Below the pieces are notes generated by a model. That model was not told the DNA's origin, did not search any database, and saw nothing but the letters and a program-made list of their open reading frames with translations. A DNA stretch of 64,000 bases from Anaerolineales bacterium (GTDB taxonomy: Bacteria; Chloroflexota; Anaerolineae; Anaerolineales; UBA11579). Of this stretch, positions 24,252-32,696 are shown piece by piece; within the stretch, counting starts at the first letter, position 1, and every line of letters begins with the position of its first letter. The stretch covers positions 620,001 to 684,000 of the forward strand of contig JAHBVE010000001.1 of assembly GCA_019637675.1 (NCBI GenBank), written 5' to 3'. Made by a program: the position numbers and the translations under genes.

Positions 24252-25646
24252 TCACCGCTTCTTGCGCCCCGTGTAGGCCGGTGCCGTGATTGCGTAGATC
24301 GTGCAGAGGCGCGTGTCGAGCATGCGCGCACGGATGCGCGTGTCCATGTCTTCCAGGCGGTCGGCGGTGGTGATGACGGTGGGGAGCTGGGCGTTGTAGC
24401 GGTGGGTGAAGAGCTGGTAGAGCTTCTCACGCGCCCAGGGGGTGGCGGATTGGGTGCCGAGATCGTCGAGGACCAATAGTTCGGCGTTGCGGATCTCTTC
24501 GAAGCGCTGGTCGTAGCTGACCGGGCTGGTGGGGTTGAAGGTGGCGCGCAGGTGGTCGAGCAAATCGGGCACCATGATGAACAGCGGCATGCGGCCAATG
24601 TCTTGGGCATAGTTGGCGATGGCGGCGGCCAGGTGGGTCTTGCCGCTACCATGGCCGCCGGTGAGCAGCAGCCAGCCCTTGGGCTTCTCAGCAAACTTGC
24701 GGGCGGCGTCGAAGGCTTTCTTCAGGCTGCGGCTGTCGGCGGCGGGCAGGCCTTCATCCTCACGCAGGTCAAAGCTGGCGAAGTTGCGCTCACGCAGCAG
24801 ATGCAGCGAGGAGAGCTCGTTGGCGCTGTCGTCGGTGGGACGGCGGTAGTCAGGCGCCAACATGCGGATCTGGGTGACGAGCTCGGGGTCGCTGAGGCGC
24901 GAGCGGATGCGACCCTCGATCTGGTCGAGCGCCAGGTTGGTGGTGACGATGAGCGGCAGGCGGTTGATGTAGCGGTGGTTGATGATCTGGAAGAGCTTCT
25001 CCTGCGCCCAGGCGGTGGCGTTCTGGGTGCCGAAGTCATCGAGGATGAGGAGGGGCGCCTGGCGGATCTCTTCGAAGCGCTCTTCGAAGCTCTCTTCGGT
25101 GGAGCCGTAGGTGAAACGCAGACTATCGAGGAGGTCTGGCACGGTGATGAAGATGGTGGGCAGGCCGACCTGGACGGCGAAGTTGGCGATGGCGGCGGCC
25201 AGATGGGTCTTGCCGCTGCCGTAGCCGCCTTCGAGCAGGAGCCAGCCGTCCATGCGCTGGGCGAACTGCTGGGCCTGGTTGAAGGCCTGCTCGAGCGAGT
25301 CGGCCTGGCGGGCAGGCAGCCCGACGCGGCCGCGCGGCTCGAAGTTCTCGAAGGTCAGCTCATTCAGCTCGTCGAGGCGGCTGATGGCGTAGAGGCGGCG
25401 GCGGGCCTGCTGGGCGACCTCGTCTTTGCGGCAAATGCAGATGACGGTGCGGCCAAACTCGGGATGGCCGAGCGGCTTGTCGGCGCGCACGTAGCCCAGG
25501 CCGCCGCAGTGGGGGCAGTTGGGATCGCCAACCATTTCGGGGCGCAGATGCCCGTCTGGCTGGTTAGTGTTCGATGAAGTCGGAGAATTCACCTTCGACG
25601 TATTTTCGCCGATCTTTTTCAGAATTCCCTTGAGTTCGTCGCTCAT
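24252..25646 (-). CDS. DnaC/DnaI-like helicase loader with two tandem AAA+ domains
   Basis: 464 residues. An N-terminal zinc-like region 'CPHCGGLGYVR...CIC' (about 45-75) precedes ATPase 1 (about 110-275: Walker A 'GGYGSGKTH', Walker B 'LLILDDFG') and ATPase 2 (about 295-450: 'GGHGSGKTH', 'LLVLDDLG'). DnaC/DnaI loaders normally have one ATPase domain, so this is an internal duplication. Both Walker A and B motifs look intact. It overlaps the dnaD-like gene upstream and lies in a dnaB operon, so a role in loading DnaB helicase at origins is well supported. Start ATG 25646; an earlier in-frame start exists at 25688. Confidence 0.88.
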   Translation of the reverse strand: MSDELKGILKKIGENTSKVNSPTSSNTNQPDGHLRPEMVGDPNCPHCGGLGYVRADKPLGHPEFGRTVICICRKDEVAQQARRRLYAISRLDELNELTFENFEPRGRVGLPARQADSLEQAFNQAQQFAQRMDGWLLLEGGYGSGKTHLAAAIANFAVQVGLPTIFITVPDLLDSLRFTYGSTEESFEERFEEIRQAPLLILDDFGTQNATAWAQEKLFQIINHRYINRLPLIVTTNLALDQIEGRIRSRLSDPELVTQIRMLAPDYRRPTDDSANELSSLHLLRERNFASFDLREDEGLPAADSRSLKKAFDAARKFAEKPKGWLLLTGGHGSGKTHLAAAIANYAQDIGRMPLFIMVPDLLDHLRATFNPTSPVSYDQRFEEIRNAELLVLDDLGTQSATPWAREKLYQLFTHRYNAQLPTVITTADRLEDMDTRIRARMLDTRLCTIYAITAPAYTGRKKR

Positions 25647-26277
25647 CGCGTCCTTCTTCTTGCCATCTGCGCAGAATGGCTTGCACATAGCTCCACGAGC
25701 GGGCGTTGTTCTCCACGGCGATGCGCATCGCCTCTTCGAGCCACTCGTGGGGGTACTCGCGCTCGGCGTCCTTGAGCGCGTCGGCCATCATGGGCGTGAG
25801 CGCCCCAATGTTGCGCTCGTAGAGCGCAAAGATGTTGGGGCGCTCGTGGGCCAGCTCGATGGGGTAGCGCGGATCGCCGCTGGGCTGCCACTCGCCGCTC
25901 TGCACGGCTTCGTGGAGCGCACGGCCGCGGACGGAGTTGAGGAAATAGAACTGGCGCGGCTGCCCGTCTAATTCTAGCTGGGCGTGCAGCAGCGTGCTGC
26001 GGCCAACGGCGGCCAGCAGCCCGGCGTCCAGATCGGCCTGGCCGCCCGGCAGGCCGGCCATGAATAGTGCGTCTTCGGTGAAGTCTTGCGGCTGCAGGTA
26101 GCGGGCTTCGCCTTCCATGCGCTCGAGCTTCCACAGCGCGTAGAGGGTGACCTTGAGCTCGGCCAGGCTGTCGATCTGCGGCAGCAGCTCGCTGAAGAAG
26201 GGGCCGGGCAGGCGCGTGAAGCGCACTTTGCCGGCGGGGAATCCGGTGAAGCTACTGCTGCCCGGTTTGGCGCTCAT
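25564..26277 (-). CDS. dnaD: DnaD-domain primosomal protein
   Basis: 237 residues. The C-terminal part ('FALYERNIGALTPMMADALK', 'EWLEEAMRIAVENNARSWSY', 'VQAILRRWQEEG') is the DnaB_2/DnaD domain with its 'SW.Y' and 'IL..W' signature. The N-terminal half ('FTRLPGPFFSELLPQIDSLA') resembles a winged-helix DnaD N-domain. In Bacillus, DnaD works with DnaB and DnaI to place the helicase. It overlaps dnaB upstream by 26 nt and the loader downstream, giving a compact helicase-loading operon. Confidence 0.85.
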   Translation of the reverse strand: MSAKPGSSSFTGFPAGKVRFTRLPGPFFSELLPQIDSLAELKVTLYALWKLERMEGEARYLQPQDFTEDALFMAGLPGGQADLDAGLLAAVGRSTLLHAQLELDGQPRQFYFLNSVRGRALHEAVQSGEWQPSGDPRYPIELAHERPNIFALYERNIGALTPMMADALKDAEREYPHEWLEEAMRIAVENNARSWSYVQAILRRWQEEGRDERRTQGNSEKDRRKYVEGEFSDFIEH

Positions 26278-27655
26278 TGAACCCCGCAAAATCCACGTTG
26301 CGCGTGGCCGCGTTCTCGAACTTGGCCAGCTGTTCACGGAAGACGAGTTCCACCACGCCGGTGGGGCCGTTGCGGTGCTTGCTGACCATGATCTCGGCGA
26401 TGTTCTTGCGCAGGCTGTCTTCCTCGTACTGGTCCGGGCGGTGGATGAACATCACAATGTCGGCGTCCTGCTCGAGGGAGCCAGACTCGCGCAGGTCGGA
26501 GAGCATGGGGCGCTTGTCGGCGCGCTGCTCGACGGCGCGGGAGAGCTGGGCGGCGGCGAGCACGGGCACGTTAAGCTCACGCGCCAGGACTTTGAGGCTG
26601 CGCGAGATGTGCGAGACCTCCTGGACGCGATTGTCGTTGCGGCTGTCACCTTGCATGAGTTGCAAATAATCCACGACTACAAGGTCGAGGCCGAATTCCA
26701 TATGCAGGCGGCGGCACTTGGCGCGCATCTGGGTGGGGGAGATGCCCGGCGTGTCGTCGAGGAAGACTTTGATGCCGCCGAGGGTCTCGACCGCCTGGGC
26801 GAACAGGTCCCACTCGCGCTGCTCCAGCTTGCCGCTGAGCATCTTCTGTGAGTTGATGCCGGTTTCTTGCGAAAGCAAGCGGGCCACCAGCTGCTCGTTG
26901 GACATTTCCATCGAGAAGATGGCGACATGCTTCTTGTGCAGCTGGGCCGCGTTCTTGACGATGGACATGAGGAAGCTGGACTTACCCTGGGCGGGGCGGC
27001 CGGCGATGATGAGCAGGTCAGACGGCTGCATGCCGCTGAGCAGGCGGTCAAGATCGATGAAGCCGGTGGGCACGCCGTAGAACTCTTCGTTGCGGCGGGA
27101 GAGCTGGTCAATGCGGTCGTAATAGTCGCTGATGACCTGCTTGATAGGCTTCAGGTCAGTGGAGAGCTGGTGGTCGCTGGCGCCGAAGACGGCTTTCTCG
27201 GCCTCTTCAATGGCGGCCTCGACGCTCAGGTTCTCCTGGTAGGCGGTCTTGGCGATCTTGTTGGCGGCTTCCAGCAGGCGGCGGCGGATGCTGGTCTGCT
27301 GGACCAGGCGGCCGTAGGCCTCGGCGTGCAGGGAGCTGGGCACGTTGTTGATGAGGCCGGTGAGGTAGGCGGGGCCGCCGATCTCGGCCAGGTGGCCCTG
27401 TGTGTCGAGGTCTTCGGTGACAGTGAGCAGGTCTATGGGGATGCGCTGCTCGTGCAGGCGGGTGAAGGCTTCCCAGACCCAGCGCAGGCGGTGGATGTGG
27501 AAGTCTTCGCCGGTGAGGAAGTCGGCAACATCGTAGTACGCCTCAGGGTTGATGAGCACGGAGCCGATGACGGCTTCTTCCGCCTCGCGGCTGTGCGGCA
27601 CCAGCTGTTGCGGGCCGGCCGGCTGTTGTATCCCGGAGGAGTACGCCTCGCTCAT
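26252..27655 (-). CDS. dnaB: Replicative DNA helicase DnaB
   Basis: 467 residues. The N-terminal domain begins 'VPHSREAEEAVIGSVLINPE'. The RecA-like domain has Walker A 'AGRPAQGKSSFLMSI', 'AIFSMEMSNEQLVARLLS', 'VVVDYLQLMQGD' and the arginine finger region 'SDLRESGSLEQDADIVMF'. The ring helicase unwinds DNA at the fork. ATG abuts the stop of the upstream gene (TAA-ATG). Confidence 0.96.
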   Translation of the reverse strand: MSEAYSSGIQQPAGPQQLVPHSREAEEAVIGSVLINPEAYYDVADFLTGEDFHIHRLRWVWEAFTRLHEQRIPIDLLTVTEDLDTQGHLAEIGGPAYLTGLINNVPSSLHAEAYGRLVQQTSIRRRLLEAANKIAKTAYQENLSVEAAIEEAEKAVFGASDHQLSTDLKPIKQVISDYYDRIDQLSRRNEEFYGVPTGFIDLDRLLSGMQPSDLLIIAGRPAQGKSSFLMSIVKNAAQLHKKHVAIFSMEMSNEQLVARLLSQETGINSQKMLSGKLEQREWDLFAQAVETLGGIKVFLDDTPGISPTQMRAKCRRLHMEFGLDLVVVDYLQLMQGDSRNDNRVQEVSHISRSLKVLARELNVPVLAAAQLSRAVEQRADKRPMLSDLRESGSLEQDADIVMFIHRPDQYEEDSLRKNIAEIMVSKHRNGPTGVVELVFREQLAKFENAATRNVDFAGFNERQTGQQ

Positions 27656-28243
27656 TTAGTTGTTCTTGCCCTTGGAGGACTTGCCGTCGTCATCGTCTTC
27701 GTCGCCGATGTCGAGCTTGGAGAGGAAGTCTTCAAAGGCTTCCAGGCGCTCCTCGGCCGGGTTGACCTGGTCGGTCATCTCGCTTTCTTCGAGGAGGGGG
27801 CGTTCGCCGTCGGGGCGTTCGCCCTCGATGTCCTCTTCGGGTACGATGCCGGCGGCATCGAGCACGGAGCGGGCGACGAGGATGGGGACATGGGTGCGCA
27901 CGGCGACGGCGAGCGCATCCGAGGGACGCGAGTCGATATCGACGGTGCGGCCGTTGACCTCGACGACGATGTTGCCGTAGAAGACATCACCCTTTAGGTC
28001 ATGCACTTCGACGCGGATGACGCGGCCATCCATGCCGCGCACGACTTCACGGATGAGATCATGGGTCATGGGGCGGGCGACCTCGACCTCTTGGAGGGCG
28101 AAGGTGATCTGCTCAGCCATGTAGGGATCGATCCAGATGGCGAGATAGCGGTCGGCTTCGGCTTCACGCAAGATGACGACGCGTTGCTGGGACATTAAGC
28201 CCACGCGGATGCTATCAATGACGACTTCAACCATTTCGCTCAT
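27656..28243 (-). CDS. Bifunctional nuclease-domain (DUF151) protein
   Basis: 195 residues. Residues 1-140 are the DUF151/BFN domain ('LAIWIDPYMAEQITFALQEV', 'RPMTHDLIREVV', 'VDIDSRPSDALAVAVRTHVP'). The C-terminal tail is acidic (DEDDDDGKSSKG). Plant BFNs have nuclease activity; the bacterial role is unclear. It is first in the dnaB operon. ATG 28243 has SD GGAGG. A TAAAAT box on the minus strand (28321-28326) may be its promoter. Confidence 0.88.
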   Translation of the reverse strand: MSEMVEVVIDSIRVGLMSQQRVVILREAEADRYLAIWIDPYMAEQITFALQEVEVARPMTHDLIREVVRGMDGRVIRVEVHDLKGDVFYGNIVVEVNGRTVDIDSRPSDALAVAVRTHVPILVARSVLDAAGIVPEEDIEGERPDGERPLLEESEMTDQVNPAEERLEAFEDFLSKLDIGDEDDDDGKSSKGKNN

Positions 28244-28396
28244 GTGTGTGCCTCCGGGCAACTGGATGCCCAGGCCATGGGGTGCTGGCGTGCTAACGCT
28301 CGCCTGGTAAACGGTGCGCTATTTTATCACTCGCATGTATGCGGCAGCCGGTGGCATGCCGCGGGGTTGGCGCAAATGTTAAAGAAACTGTTGGTT

Positions 28397-28440
28397 AACC
28401 TTAAAGTCATGCTAGTTCTTTAAGGTTTGTGCGTTATAAT
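28397..28440 (+). promoter_or_regulatory. Inverted-repeat operator and -10 of the orphan response regulator
   Basis: AACCTTAAAG (28397-28406) and its exact complement CTTTAAGGTT (28418-28427) are 21 bp apart, centre to centre, and sit over the -35 position of TATAAT (28435-28440). Two half-sites two helical turns apart fit a dimer-binding site. Confidence 0.6.
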
Positions 28441-28453
28441 CTCGGCCTTAGGC

Positions 28454-28522
28454 ATGCAAATGAGTGTACGCGCTATTCTTTTGGAACGGATCGGGGGCAA
28501 TGTAAATACACATGGCGCGTAA
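28454..28522 (+). CDS. Possible 22-aa leader peptide overlapping the response-regulator start
   Basis: Reads MQMSVRAILLERIGGNVNTH then GA-stop, starting about 7 nt after the predicted +1 and overlapping the ATG at 28512 in another frame. The downstream start has no Shine-Dalgarno, so coupling is conceivable. Not proven. Confidence 0.3.
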   Translation: MQMSVRAILLERIGGNVNTHGA

Positions 28523-29195
28523 GCTATCCCAAGCAAGCAAAACAAAAATATTATGGGTCGAAGGCCGTTGGGTAAGCAACGGCGAATTTGTGCCGGCTCT
28601 GCTTAAGAAGGGCTTCCAGGTGCAACGCGTTTCGAGCGGGAAGGATGCGCTGGAGAGCGTGAGCGAGGCCAAGCACGATCTGGTGATCCTGGATGCGGCT
28701 TCAATGCGCACGAACGGGCGGCGCATCTGCACCTCGATCCGCAACCGCGTGAATGGGATGCCGATCCTGCTGATCTCTGACCCGAACCGCCCGCTGGAGC
28801 CTGACTTCGAGTGCGCCAATGAGGTGCTGGTGCTGCCGTTCACGCAGCGCAAGCTGCTGAACCGGATCGCGCCGCTGCTGCCGACGGCCGAGGGCCGCCT
28901 GCTGAAGGCGGGGCCGATCGAGCTGGACCAGGACAGCCATGCGGTCAAGGTGGGCACGAAGAAGACGGTGCTGACGCCGCGCCTGGTGAAGCTGCTGCAG
29001 CTGCTGATCGAGAGCAAGGGCGAGGTTGTGGAGCGCAATACGCTGTTCAAGAAGGCGTGGAAGACGAACTATACGGGGGATACGCGCACGCTGGATGTGC
29101 ACATTAGCTGGCTGCGCAATGCGATCGAGAAGGACCCGAAGAAGCCGAAGCTGCTGGTGACGGTGCGCGGGGTCGGGTATAGGTTAGATATATAA
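28512..29195 (+). CDS. OmpR-type regulator with degenerate receiver domain
   Basis: 227 residues. The N-terminal receiver-like domain ('KILWVEGRWVSNGEFVPALL' ... 'LVILDAASMRTNGRRICTSI') keeps the central Asp but has VEG where the acidic pair should be, and 'VLPFTQRKL' instead of the conserved K-P, so normal phosphorylation is unlikely. The C-terminal winged helix ('LTPRLVKLLQLLIESKGEVV' ... 'LDVHISWLRNAIEKDPKKPK') is complete. No kinase is adjacent. In-frame upstream TAA at 28503 fixes the start at or after 28512. Confidence 0.9.
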   Translation: MARKLSQASKTKILWVEGRWVSNGEFVPALLKKGFQVQRVSSGKDALESVSEAKHDLVILDAASMRTNGRRICTSIRNRVNGMPILLISDPNRPLEPDFECANEVLVLPFTQRKLLNRIAPLLPTAEGRLLKAGPIELDQDSHAVKVGTKKTVLTPRLVKLLQLLIESKGEVVERNTLFKKAWKTNYTGDTRTLDVHISWLRNAIEKDPKKPKLLVTVRGVGYRLDI

Positions 29196-29231
29196 GAGCC
29201 AGTGAGCAGTGAGCAGTAGGGAGTGCTTAGG

Positions 29232-29265
29232 AGGCGCCTTGGGAATAGGGCGTCTTTTTTGTTTT
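29232..29265 (+). terminator. Terminator after the orphan response regulator
   Basis: AGGCGCCTT / AGGGCGTCT imperfect stem (with G-T pairs) followed by TTTTTTGTTTT. Confidence 0.8.
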
Positions 29266-29283
29266 ATGGCGAGGCAAGAGGAT

Positions 29284-29999
29284 GCAGCACGCTGCGCCCC
29301 TACGGCGCGGCTTAGTTCTGAGGGGAATGTGCGGCTCGAACGTCAATCCGAGGCGGGTTCGGTGATAGCCGAGTTTATGAAGTGACCCAGCCGAGGAATC
29401 CTTAGGGCAAGCGAAGACCGGCTGGTAATTGCAATGCCCTAAAGGATTCCTCGCTGCGCTCGGAATGACTGGGCACAAGGGCGCAGCATGCCATGCAACC
29501 CCCAGTAGTAGCAGGCCAGGGACGACTGCAACATTCCCCTCTCCCTTAGGGAGACGGGGCGCAGCGAAGCTGCGGAGTGAGAGGGCGCAGCATGCTGCGC
29601 CCCTACGGCGCGCGGTTTAGTTCTGACGGAATGTGCGGCTCAAACGTCATTCCGAGGCGGGTTCGGTGATAGCCGAGTTTATGAAGTGACCTAGCCGAGG
29701 AATCCTTTAGGGCATTGCAAATACTGGCCAGCCTTTATCTGACCTAAAGGATTCCTCCTCGGCCTTCGGCCTCGTCGGAATGACAAGTGGGTCTTGCGCT
29801 CGGAATGACTAGACGGACTTGAGGTTGAGCTCTTCGCAATGACGGTGGTGCTGAGAGCGGAGATGCAAGGCTTAAGCGGGCGGGTCTTAGACCCGCCCCT
29901 ACGATGTTTGTTCAGAGTTGGCTGCAGTTAAACCAACCCTTGACGGATTCCTACGCTGGAAAGCACAGCGGCTTGGCCTGGCGGCCTCGTCGGAATGAC
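29284..29999. repeat. Gene-free spacer made of dispersed repeat units
   Basis: No gene is seen here. Two near-identical units begin at about 29284 and 29587: 'gctgcgcccctacggcgcg', 'gaatgtgcggctc', 'gaggcgggttcggtgatagc', 'gagtttatgaagtgacc', 'agccgaggaatcctt', then 'aaaggattcctc' as an inverted partner, about 300 bp apart. A third fragment ends at about 29999 ('cggcctcgtcggaatgacag'). Words such as 'cctctccc.tagggaga' and 'cgcaatgacgg' recur at 32.8-33.0 kb. These look like non-coding dispersed repeats rather than an insertion sequence; no transposase frame is present. Confidence 0.75.
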
Positions 30000-30008
30000 A
30001 GCGGTGGG

Positions 30009-30827
30009 TCAGTCTTGCCAGGCGTAGGCTTCGAGGGTGAGGCATTTGGCGCCGCCGCCGGATTTGGTGAATTCACTTAGGTTCATGGCGCGGGTCTGGA
30101 AGCCGGCGGCCTGCAGGGCGGCCTCGTAGCGGGGCGCGTGTTGGGTGCTGAGGATGACGGTGTCGCCGATGACGATGGAGTTGCCCGCCAGCTTGCCGGC
30201 TTCCTCATCGTCGATCTCGATGAGGGTGACGCCGAGGCTGCGCAGCAGCTTGAGGCTGCCGGCGCCGATGGCGGAGGGCACATAGGCCAAGGTGCTGTCG
30301 TTGAGCGGGCACAGCACGGTATCCACATGGAAGTGGGGCGCCAGGACTTCGATCGGCAAGACTTCGACATTCAGGGTATGGGCGAGGAAATTGTTGGCGC
30401 GGGCATCGCTGCGCACGCCATAGCCGGCGAAGATGCGCCCGTTCCAGGCCATGGCATCGCCATTGCCCTCAAAGAGCACGCCGTCAGGCAGGCGGTGGAT
30501 GGTGTAACCGCGCTCTTCGAAGCGCTTGACCTGCGGCTCCACCTCGCCGGAACGTTCGGCGTAGCGGAAGCGGCTGGCGATGGCTTGCTTGCCGTAGAGG
30601 AAGATGGAATCGCCGGTGAAGACCGAATCAGGCCAGCCGGGCAGGGGCTCAAAGATCTCGATATGGGCGCCCAGGTCCAGGTAGGTTTGGTGCAGCGCGT
30701 CCCATTGGGTTTGGGCCAGCTGCTTGTCTACCTGGACTTGGGGGTCCATCCAATTGTTGATACTGTAAGTAACCTCGAATAGCGTGGGGCGGGTGAGATA
30801 GAAGCGGCGTTTGCTCGCAGACGGCAT
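30009..30827 (-). CDS. Dimethylarginine dimethylaminohydrolase-like amidinohydrolase
   Basis: 272 residues of the guanidine-modifying superfamily. Opening 'FYLTRPTLFEVTYSINNWMD', 'PDSVFTGDSIFL', 'LFEGNGDAMAWNGRIFAGYG', catalytic His in 'APHFHVDTVLCPL', 'GNSIVIGDTVILS' and catalytic Cys near the end in 'GGGAKCLTLEA'. The arrangement fits DDAH or related arginine/ornithine-forming hydrolases; substrate uncertain. It is monocistronic and sits beside argS. Confidence 0.88.
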   Translation of the reverse strand: MPSASKRRFYLTRPTLFEVTYSINNWMDPQVQVDKQLAQTQWDALHQTYLDLGAHIEIFEPLPGWPDSVFTGDSIFLYGKQAIASRFRYAERSGEVEPQVKRFEERGYTIHRLPDGVLFEGNGDAMAWNGRIFAGYGVRSDARANNFLAHTLNVEVLPIEVLAPHFHVDTVLCPLNDSTLAYVPSAIGAGSLKLLRSLGVTLIEIDDEEAGKLAGNSIVIGDTVILSTQHAPRYEAALQAAGFQTRAMNLSEFTKSGGGAKCLTLEAYAWQD

Positions 30828-30893
30828 AAAACTCCAGGGGGATGGTTAATGGGGGCCAAGCATGAGGCATTGCTCATTGCATGGGCTGTAAGT

Positions 30894-32672
30894 TTACATT
30901 ACTTCGGGCGCCTCGATCCCGAGCAGGCCAAGGCCGTTGGCCATGGCCTGGCGGGCGGCGGCTACCAGCGCCAGGCGGAAGCTGCGCTGAGGCTCCTCCG
31001 CCTGCAGCACGGGGCACTGGTTGTAGAAATCGTTGAAGCCCTTGGCCAGCTCGTAGGTGAGGTTGGTGATGTGGAGGGTCTTGTGCTCGCTGGCGGCGCG
31101 CTGGACGGCGTCTGGCAGGCGCGAGATGAGCTCGATCAGCTCGACCTCGCTTGGCTCGAGGGCGTGCTGGGGGGCGCTGGGAGCCGGGGCGCCGTGGCCT
31201 TCGGCGGCCGCTTTGCGCAGAATGCTGTTGGCGCGCACGCAGGCGTATTGGATGTAGGGGGCGGCCTGGCCGTTGAAATCCAGGGCAGCTTCCCAGTCAA
31301 ACGTGGCGATCTTGGTGGTCTCGCGCGCCAGCATGGGGTACTTGATGGCGGCCAGGCCGACCTGCTGTGCGACCGTGAGGCGGGTCGCCTCATCGAGCTC
31401 CGGGTTCTTGTCGGCTACGATGGCGGCGGCGCGCTGGGTGGCCTGGCTGATGAGCTCCTCGAGCAGCACTACGACGCCCTCGCGCGAGGAGATGACGACG
31501 TTGCCGGGCAGATTGACGATCTCGTAGGGCAGGTGCAGCACCTTTTTCATTAGGGCTTTGTAGCCGGCCAGTTCGAGCGTCTTGAAGACCTGGGTGAAAT
31601 GCAGGCTCTGGCGCACGTCCACGACGTAGATGGACTGGTCGAGCTCGTAGTCGTTGAACTTGGCGAGGGCCAGGGCCAGATCCCAGGCGCCGTAAAGCGA
31701 AGTGCCGTCTGAGCGCTGGAGGACGAGGACGCGGTACTTCTCTTGCAGGCCGAGCAGCTCGTCGAGCTTGACGACGACCGTGCCGCCCTCGGCGCGCTCG
31801 TCCACGGCGATGTTGCGGGCGATCAGGTCTTCAATGATGGGCTTGCAGAGGCGCTCCATCTCGCTTTCGAAATAGATGCGGTCGAAGTGGATGCCCATCT
31901 GCTCGTAGATCTCGTTGAAGCCATCCAGCGACCACTGGCGGGTTTGTAGCCACAGGTCGTAGACGGTCTTGTCTTCGGCTTCCCACTTGGAGAACAGCTC
32001 GCGGATCTCGGCCTCGCCGTTGGGGTCAGCCTCCAGCTCGCGGGTGGCCTCGGAGTAGAGGTCGCCCATCCAGCGGGTCACGTCTTTGGCGGGCGGCTGC
32101 TCGCCGGCGTGGCGGCGGGTGTAGTTCCACATCCATTTCATTACGTCTTTGCCGTAATCGCCAATGTAGTTGGCGCGCAGCATTTCGTAGCCGGCGGCCT
32201 CGAGGATATTCGCCAGCGAGGCGCCGAGGATCATGTTGCGCAGATGGCCGACGTGGAAGGCTTTGTGGGTGTTGGGTTGCGAGAACTCGAGCATGACGCG
32301 CTGATGTTTCGATTCGCCCCAGCCGTAACGGCTGGCTTGCTCGCTTACGGCGGAGAGGACGCGGGCGGCGAAATCAGCCGTGGAGAAGTAGAGGTTGAGG
32401 TAGCCCTTGACGGCTTCGATGCGGCTGAAGCCGGGGGTGTTGCTGAGCTGGACAGCGAGCTGCTCGGCCAGCTCAGCAGCGCGTTGGGGTACGTTGGTCT
32501 TTTGGCCGCTCTGCTTGGCCTCCTGCGAGGCGAGTTGGAAGAGCGAGGTGGCGATGCCCCATTCGCCGGAGAAGGGGATCTGGCTCCAGGTGAGGGTGGG
32601 CGCGGGCAGGTTGTTGGCCTGGCAAAATTCGGTGATGCGCGCTTCTACGGCGGCTTTTTCTGCGTTGAACAT
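30894..32672 (-). CDS. argS: Arginyl-tRNA synthetase
   Basis: 592 residues, class I. N-terminal Add1 domain, HIGH-type motif in 'NTHKAFHVGHLRNMILGASL', the usual degenerate KMSKS region ('VVISSREGVVVLLEELI') and the anticodon-binding DALR domain at the end ('LTYELAKGFNDFYNQCPVLQ'). It charges tRNA-Arg. No Shine-Dalgarno: TATAAT lies 8 nt before the ATG, so the mRNA is leaderless or nearly so. Confidence 0.96.
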   Translation of the reverse strand: MFNAEKAAVEARITEFCQANNLPAPTLTWSQIPFSGEWGIATSLFQLASQEAKQSGQKTNVPQRAAELAEQLAVQLSNTPGFSRIEAVKGYLNLYFSTADFAARVLSAVSEQASRYGWGESKHQRVMLEFSQPNTHKAFHVGHLRNMILGASLANILEAAGYEMLRANYIGDYGKDVMKWMWNYTRRHAGEQPPAKDVTRWMGDLYSEATRELEADPNGEAEIRELFSKWEAEDKTVYDLWLQTRQWSLDGFNEIYEQMGIHFDRIYFESEMERLCKPIIEDLIARNIAVDERAEGGTVVVKLDELLGLQEKYRVLVLQRSDGTSLYGAWDLALALAKFNDYELDQSIYVVDVRQSLHFTQVFKTLELAGYKALMKKVLHLPYEIVNLPGNVVISSREGVVVLLEELISQATQRAAAIVADKNPELDEATRLTVAQQVGLAAIKYPMLARETTKIATFDWEAALDFNGQAAPYIQYACVRANSILRKAAAEGHGAPAPSAPQHALEPSEVELIELISRLPDAVQRAASEHKTLHITNLTYELAKGFNDFYNQCPVLQAEEPQRSFRLALVAAARQAMANGLGLLGIEAPEVM

Positions 32673-32680
32673 AGGGGCTG

Positions 32681-32686
32681 ATTATA
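32681..32686 (-). promoter_or_regulatory. TATAAT -10 of argS, leaderless start
   Basis: Minus-strand TATAAT; the expected +1 is 1 nt before ATG 32672. Confidence 0.65.
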
Positions 32687-32696
32687 AGCGGCTGTT

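Noticed and set aside
24119..24694. Open frame overlapping the helicase-loader gene in another frame
   Set aside because: Low-complexity Pro/Ser/Thr/Ala translation that follows the frame-shifted loader sequence; not a gene.
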